A DNA stretch of 64,000 nucleotides from Chamaelirium japonicum. Taxonomy: Eukaryota > Streptophyta > Magnoliopsida > Liliales > Melanthiaceae. Both the position numbers and the translations under genes were made by a program. The DNA lies in the NCBI GenBank assembly GCA_947650365.1, contig OX393551.1:95020697-95084696 (forward strand), given 5' to 3'. A model generated the notes under the pieces. The model made no database searches and was not told where the DNA came from. It saw only the letters and a program-made list of their open reading frames with translations. The first letter of the stretch is position 1, and each line of letters opens with the position of its first letter. This document shows positions 57,426-64,000 of this stretch, piece by piece.

Positions 57426-59060
57426 AAAGAGAAGAAGTCCTGCTCTAGTCTATTAGCCACGGGTATAGGTATAAAGTAAGAAGGAATCTAAATTACAAAA
57501 CTCCACTTCTCAATATTTATATGAAACCTTTAGGGTGGGGCATATTTAATAGATATCCCTTTCTTCTACCTCATAATATGTTATCAGCACGAACATATCG
57601 AGCCCAGCCTACCAATCACAAGAAAACAGAGAGAGAAATGAAGATAAAAGAGAGAGAAAAAGAGAGAAGAGAAAACGGAGAGAGAAATGAAGATAGAAGA
57701 AAATGAGAGAAAAATAGAGAAGAGAACGAAAAGATAAACGAAGAAAGAAGAAGTCCTGCTCCAAGCCATTGGCCATGGGTATAGGTGTGAAGTAAGAAGG
57801 AATATAAATTCCAAAACTTAACTTCTCAATATTTATATATCCCCTTTAGGGTGGGGCATATTTGATAGCTCCTTTTTTCTTCTATATCACAATACATTAT
57901 CAGCATGAACATATATAGCCCAACCGACCAATCACAAAAAAACAAAGAGAGAAACAAAGAAAGAAGGGAGAGAATAAGAAATAAGAGAATAGAGAGATAA
58001 AAGAATATAGAAAAGAGAAGAAGTCTTGCCCCAGTCCATTAACCACGGGTCTAGGTGTGAAGTAAGAAGTAATCTAAATTTCAAAACTTCACTTTTCAAT
58101 AATATAAATTACACTCACTATTTTCTTCTCTTTTTTCTCAATAAATAATCAATAATGTATAACCCTTTAGGATGGGGCACGTTTAACGACTCTCTTTTTC
58201 TCTTATCCCATAATACGTTATCAGCACGAATATTTCGAGCCCAGCTAACCAGTCGTAGAAAACAAAGAGAGAAATAATGACAGAAGGGAAGTTTTGGAAT
58301 TTAGATTCCTTCTTACTTCACACCTATACCCATAGCCAATGAATTGGAGAAGGACTTCCTCTCTTTTCTCTCTTTATTTATCTCTCAGTTCTCTTCTCTC
58401 TTCTTCTCTTTCTTCTATGGAGTTTTTGAATGTAGATTCCTTCTTACTTCACACCAATACCCGTGGCTAATGGACTTGAGCAGGACTTCTTCATTCTTCT
58501 CTCTTATTTTATCTCTCTGTCCTCTTCCCTCTTCTCTCTTTTATGTCTTTGTTTCTCTCTCCATTTTCTTGTGATTGGTCGACTGGGCACGACATGTTCG
58601 TGTTGATAACGTGTTATGAGATGGGAGAAAGAGAGAGTCGTTATATGTGCCACACCCTAAAGGGGTCGTATAAATATTGAGAAGTGGAGTTTTGGAATTT
58701 AGAGTCCTTTTACTTCACACCTATACCCGTGGCGAATGGACTAGAGTAGGACTTCTTATCTCTTCTCTCTTCGTTTATCTCTCCGTTCTTTTCTTTTTTT
58801 TTCTCTCTCTTATGTCTTTATTTCTCTCTCTATTTTCTTCTAACTAGTCAGTTGGGCTCAACATGTTCGCACTGATAACGTGTTGTAAGAAGAGAGAAGA
58901 GAACCTAAATAAAATAATATAAATCTCTATAATTTTAATAATTAAATAGAAGTCTATCCTTATCTTCTCTCTCTTTTATGGAGTTTTGAAATTTAGATTC
59001 CTTATTACTTCACACTTATACCCATGGCCAATGGACTGTTCTCTTCTCTCTTCTTCTCTT
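57426..59060. repeat. E/CT/P array
   Basis: Plus P modules near 57,580, 57,895 and 58,215, then minus near 58,600 and 58,870, with the GAGAACCTAAATAAAATAAT landmark at 58,890-58,960. Collinear with 37,503-39,100. Confidence 0.77.
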
Positions 59061-59440
59061 TCTTCTGTCTTTGTTTCTCTCTTAATTAAATAATTATATT
59101 ATTTAATTAAATGATTTAGGTAGAAAAGAGAAAAGAACGGAGAGATAAACGAACAGAGAAGGGAAGAAGAAGTCCTACTCCAGTCCATTGGCCACGGGTA
59201 TAGGTGTGAAGTAAGAAGGAATCTAAATTCCAAAACTTCACAGACGAGAGAGAAGATAAGAGAAGAGAACAGAGTAGAGAGAGAAGAATAGAGAAGAGAA
59301 CGTAGAGACAAACGAAAAGAGAAGAGAGAAGAAGTCCTGCTGTTTATCTCTCCTTACTCTTCTCTCTTCTTCTCTCTCTTCTGTCTTTGTTTCTCTCTCA
59401 ATTAAATAATTATACTATTTAATTAAATTATTTAGGTAGA
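59061..59440. repeat. Turnaround with two AT hinges
   Basis: Hinges at 59,082-59,110 and 59,400-59,427. Left of this point the array follows the 36-39 kb order; right of it the array follows the first 3.4 kb of the window, which is the inverted order. It is the tip of another large palindrome. Confidence 0.7.
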
Positions 59441-60869
59441 AGAGAGAAGGGGATAAGAAATCCTGCTCTAGTCCATTGGCCACGGGTATAGGTATGAAGT
59501 AAGAAGGAATCTAAATTCCAAAACTCCAAAAAAGAGAGAAAAGGGAAAGGAGAAGAGAGAAGAGAACTAAAAGATAAACGAAGAGAGAAGAGAGAAGAAC
59601 TCTTGCTCCAGTCCATTGGCCACAGGTTTAGGTGTGATGTAATAAGAAATCTAAATTCCAAAACTCCACAGAAGAGAGAGAAGTAAGAACAGACTTCTAT
59701 TTAATTATTAAAACTAGAGAGATTTAAATATTTTATTTAGGTTCTTTTCTCTCTTCTCATAATATGTTATCAGCATGAATATGTCGAGCCCAACCGACTA
59801 GTCACAAGAAAACGGAGAAAGTAACGAAGATAGAAGAGAAAGAAGAAGAGAAAAAAAAACGGAGAGATAAATGAAGAGAGAAGAGAGAAGTAGTCCTACT
59901 CCAGTCCATTGGCCACGGGTTTAGGTGTGAAGTAAGAAGGAATCTAAATTCCCAAACTCTACTTCTGTTTTCGTTTCTCTTTCCGTTTTCTTACAACTGG
60001 TCGGCTGGGCTCGATATGTTTGTGCTAATAACGTGTTGTGAGATGGGAGAACACTATTACTGTCAAACATACCCCACCCTAAAGGGTTCATATATTATTT
60101 ATTATTTATATGGTAAGCATACTTATGGCCTAAGCAATCTATGAGAAATCCTAATCCATGAGAGAAGAGAGAAGAGAATGGAGAGAATTAATTATATTAT
60201 TGAGAAGTAGAGTTTGGGAATTTAGATTCCTTCATACTTCACACCTATACCTGTGGCCAATAGACTAGAGCAAGACTTATTCTCTCTTCTCCTTTTATTT
60301 ATCTATCTGTTCTATTTTCTCTTTTTCTCTCTCTTCTGTCTTCGTTTCTCTCTTCGTTTTCTTGTGACTGGTCGGCTGGGCTTAACATGTTCGTACTGAT
60401 AACGTGTTGTGAGATAGGAGAATGAAAGAGCCATCAAATATGCCCCACCCTAAAGGGGTCGTCTAAATATTGAGAAGTTGAGTTTTGGAATTTAGATTCC
60501 TTCTTACTTCATACCTATACCCATGGCCAAAGGACTGTAGTAGGACTTCTTCTCTCTTCATTTATCTCTTCGTTCTCTTTTCTCTTCTTCTCTCTCTTCT
60601 ATCTTTGTTTCTCTCTTTGTTTTATTTTCTCTCTTTTTCTCTTTTTTCTGTCTTTGTTTCTCTCTCTATTTTCTTGTGATTGGTAGGCTGGGCTCGACAT
60701 GTTTGTACTGATAATATATTGTGAGATAGAAGAAAGAGAGAGCCGTTAGACATGCCCCACCCTAAAGGGGTCGTATAAATATTGAGAAGTGGATTTTTGG
60801 AATTTAGATTCCTTCTTACTTCATATCTATACCCGTGGCTAATAGACTTGAGCAGGACTTCTTCTCTTT
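59441..60869. repeat. E/CT/P array, copy of 1.0-2.9 kb
   Basis: The AGAGAGATTTAAATATTTTA landmark at about 59,690-59,755 corresponds to 1,320-1,390. P reads plus near 59,770, then minus near 60,025, 60,395 and 60,705, giving direct units of about 310-370 bp. Confidence 0.75.
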
Positions 60870-60995
60870 TTGTGCTGATAATGTTACTATAATTTTTTTA
60901 ATTAAATTAATCATTTATTTAAAACAAAGAGCGTTTTGGAATTTACTATGATAATCATAATAACATTGAGATGATACTATTAAGTAGTAGAGTTT
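60870..60995 (-). mobile_element. Partial MITE-like element (right end)
   Basis: Inner AT part and right end, following a GTGCTGATAATGTTACT fusion. Direct counterpart of 2,916-3,030. Confidence 0.58.
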
Positions 60996-61795
60996 TAGAA
61001 TTTAGATTCCTTCTTACTTCACACCTATACCCATGACGAATGGACTGGAGCAGGACTTATTCTCTCTTCTCTCTTTGTTTATCTCTCCGTTCTCTTCTCT
61101 TTTCTTCTCTCTCTTCTATCTTTGTTTCTTTCTCCGTTTTCTCGTGGTTGGTTGACTGGGCTTGATATGTTCGTGCTGATAACATATTGTGAGATAGGAG
61201 AAAGAGAGTGTCGTCAAATATGTCCTACCCAAAAGGGGTCTTATATTATTTATAGGGTAAGCTTACCTAGGGCCTAAGCAATCTATGGGAAACCCAAATC
61301 CATAGGAGAAGAGGGAAGAGAACTGAGAGAGAAGAGTCCTACTCCAGTCCATTGGCCACGGGTATAGATGTGAAATAAAGAGGAATCTAAATTCTAAAAC
61401 TCAACTTCTTAATATTTATACGACCCCGTTAGGGTGGGGAATATTCGACGTCTTTCTCTTTCTCCCATCTCACAACGCGTTATCAGTACAAACATGTCGA
61501 GCCCAACCGACCAGTCGCAAGAAAATGGAGAGAGAAACAAAGACATAAATGGAGTTTTAGAATTTAGATTCCTTCTTAATTCACACCTATACCCGTGGGC
61601 AATGGACTGAAGCAGGACTTCTATTATCTTCTGTCTTCATTTATCTCTCCATTCTCTTCTCTCTTCTTTTCTCTTTTCTATGGAGTTTTGGAATTTAGAT
61701 TTCTTCTTACTTCACACCTATACCCGTGGCCAATAGACTGGAGCAGGACTTCTTCTCTCTCCTATCTTTGTTTATCTCTTCGTTCTCCTCTCAAT
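60996..61795. repeat. E/CT/P units
   Basis: Minus P near 61,175 with an L-derived piece (AGCTTACCTAGGGCC), plus P near 61,475, then two E and CT sets in tandem. Confidence 0.72.
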
Positions 61796-61990
61796 TTTGT
61801 CTTTATTTATAATATTAAATATAAGTCTGTTCTATTTAATTATTTAAATATCATAAATAATTAGTTAATATATATTGAGATATTTAATTTGGTTTTTAAA
61901 TTATTTAAGTCCTGCTCCTGTCCAGTTTTATTAATTTAAATAACTATTTAATATATTTAGATATTGAGATGATACTATTTTTAAATTATT
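61796..61990. other. AT-rich stretch not seen elsewhere in the window
   Basis: A/T-rich sequence with a short E fragment (TCCTGCTCCTGTCCAG near 61,910) and a MITE-like tip fragment (GAGATGATACTATT near 61,966). The rest has no copy that I can see in the window. Confidence 0.5.
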
Positions 61991-64000
61991 TTAGGTTTCC
62001 CATAGATTTCTTAGGCCCTAAGTAAGTTTATCCTATAAATAATATATGAACCCTATAGGGTGGGGCACGTCTGATGGCTCTCTCTTTCTCCCATCTTTTA
62101 ACATATTATCAGCAAGAACATATCTAGCCCAACCGACTAGTCGCAAGAAAACGGAGAGAGAAATGAAGACAGAGAAGAGAGAATAAGAGAGAAGAGAACA
62201 AAGACATAAATGAAGAGAGAAGTGAGAAGAAGTCCTGATGCAGTCTATTGGCCACGGGTATAGGTGTGAAGTAAGAAGGAATCTAAATTCCAAAACTCCA
62301 CTTCTATCTTTGTTTTTCTGTCCATTTTCTTGTAACTGGTCGGCTGGGCTCACGCGACATGGTCGTACTGATAGCGTGTTGTGAGATGGGTGAAAGAGAG
62401 AGCCGTCAAACGTACCCCACCCTAAAGGAGTTATATATTATTTATAGGGTAAACTTACGTAGGGCCTAAGCAATCTATGGGAAACCCTAATCTATAGGAG
62501 AAGAGAGAAGAGAACAGAGAGATTCAATTATATTATTATGCAGTGGAGTTTTAGAATTTAGATTCCATTTACTTCTTCTCTTTTCTCTCTTCGTTTATCT
62601 CTCGATTCTCTTCTTTCTTCTTTTCTTTTCTCATGACACGTTATAAGTATGAACATGTCGAGCCCAACCGACCAGTCACAAGAAAATAGAGAAAGAAACG
62701 AAGAATAAAGAGAGAGAAGAAAAAAGAAGAGAACGAAAAGATAAATGAAGATAGAAGAGATAAGAAGTCCTACTTTAGTCCATTAGCCACGGGTAGAGAT
62801 GTGAAAAAGAATGAATCTAAATTCCAAAACTCCACTTCTCAATATTTGTACGACCCCATTAGGGTAGGGCACATTTGACGGCTCTCTCTTTCTTTCATCA
62901 CATAACACATTATCAGCACGACAATGTCGAGCCCAGCCGACTAGTCATAAGAAAACGGAGAGAGAAACGAAGACAGAAGTGGAGTTTTAGAATTTAGATT
63001 CCTTCATATTTCATACCTATACCCGTGGCCAATTGATTGGAGCAGGACTTCTTTATTCTCTCTTTATTTATCTCTCTGTTCTCTTCTCTCTTCTTAACTC
63101 TCTTTTGTGGAGTTTTAGAATTTAGATTTCTTCTTACTTTACACCTATACCTGTTGCCAATGGATTAAAACAGGACTTCTTCTCTCTTCGTTTATCTCTC
63201 CGTTCTCTTCTCTCTTCTTCTTTCTTTTCTGTGTTCATTTATCTCTCCGTTCTCTTATCTCTTTTTTTCTCTCTTCTGTGGAGTTTGGGAATTTAGATTC
63301 CTTCTTACTTCACACCTATACCCGTGGCCAATGGACTGGAGCAGGACTTCTTATCTCATCTCCACTTTTCAATATTTATACAACCCGTCGAATCTCTTCT
63401 ATGTTCATATATTATTTATACGATCCGTCGGATCTCTCCTATCTCTTTGTCCTATCTCACAACACGTTATCAGCACGAACATGTCGAGCTCAGTCAACCA
63501 GTCACAAGAAAATGGAAAGAGAAACGAAAACAGAAGAAAGATAAGAAAAGAGAAAAGAATTGAGAAATAAATAAAGAGAGAAGAGAGAAGAAATTACGCT
63601 CTCGTCCATTGGCCATGGGTATAGACATGAAGTAAGAAGGAATCAAAATTACAAAACTCTACTTCTTAATATTTATATGACCCCTTTAGTACGGGGCATA
63701 TTTGATATCTCTTTATTTCTCCCATCTCACAATACGTTATCAGCACGAACATGTCTATCCTAGCTGACCAGTCACAAGAAAGCAGAGAGAGAAATGAAGA
63801 TAGAAGATACAGAAGAAGAGAGAAGAGAATGGAGAGATAAACAAAAAAAGAAGAGAGAAGAAGTCCAACTCCAGTCGATTGGCCACGGGTATAGGTGTGA
63901 AGTAAGAAGGAATCTAAATTCCAAAACTTTACTTCTCAATATTTATACGACCCCTTTAGGGTGGGGCACTTTTGACAGCTCTCTTTCTCCCATCTCACAA
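61991..64000. repeat. E/CT/P array, right edge
   Basis: P reads plus near 62,100, 62,640, 62,905, 63,470 and 63,740 and minus near 62,365. Near 63,370-63,440 the L-derived part is rearranged, with CCGTCGAATCTCTTC and CCGTCGGATCTCTCC side by side. The array continues beyond the window. Confidence 0.75.

Noticed and set aside
1-64000. CRISPR array
   Set aside because: Repeats are long, diverged and in both orientations, with no short identical repeat and unique-spacer pattern; the setting is a plant.
1-64000. Centromeric satellite
   Set aside because: There is no single short unit in long head-to-tail order; the array is a mosaic of several modules with flips. Location near a centromere remains possible but is not shown.

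Overview
The window is a plant nuclear repeat domain. I see no intact host protein gene, rRNA, tRNA or CRISPR array. The plant call rests on a decayed Ty3/gypsy Tat-lineage retrotransposon (dual RNase H, plant-type Gag and protease motifs) and on plant-style sequence: telobox-like AAACCCTAA motifs and a primer-site-like motif that resembles a plant tRNA-Ile anticodon arm. The species is not identifiable from the sequence; an angiosperm is most likely.

About 58 of the 64 kb is one degenerate repeat system in both orientations. Its modules are: E (about 75 bp, contains GGAATTTAGATTCC and a TGGCCAATGGACTGGAG-type core); CT (80-110 bp, almost pure pyrimidine on one strand); P (about 50 bp, contains ACGTTATCAGCACGA); L (a 168-bp LTR-like unit, TGTTATGAGAT...ATCTCACAACA, with TATAAATA and AAACCCTAA motifs, always next to P); AT blocks (0.45-0.87 kb); and a 144-bp MITE-like element with 42-bp inverted ends. 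L followed by P followed by a purine-rich inner part looks like a very short non-autonomous LTR element (TRIM-like) amplified in tandem. Orientations below refer to L/P: plus means the strand reading TGTTATGAGAT...ACGTTATCAGCACGA.

At large scale the array is folded. Segment 1-11,428 is an inverted copy of about 22,980-34,300. Segment about 18,700-29,600 is an inverted copy of about 44,050-53,450. Segments about 35,150-39,400, 40,580-43,900 and 55,000-59,060 are direct copies of each other and in part of 30,300-34,400. The region from 59,080 to 61,300 then matches 0.2-3.4 kb. Three related palindrome centres lie at 11,151-11,428, 22,781-23,130 and 48,991-49,345.

The one foreign island is 11,429-17,053: a GC-richer, truncated, broken Tat fossil on the minus strand, with one 699-bp LTR, primer site, Gag, protease, RT/RNase H and a second RNase H, but no integrase or second LTR. 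The related centre at 49,290 lacks it.

The many short open frames elsewhere follow from stop-poor pyrimidine-rich strands and are not offered as genes. Copy relationships were found by eye from shared landmarks; percent identities were not computed.
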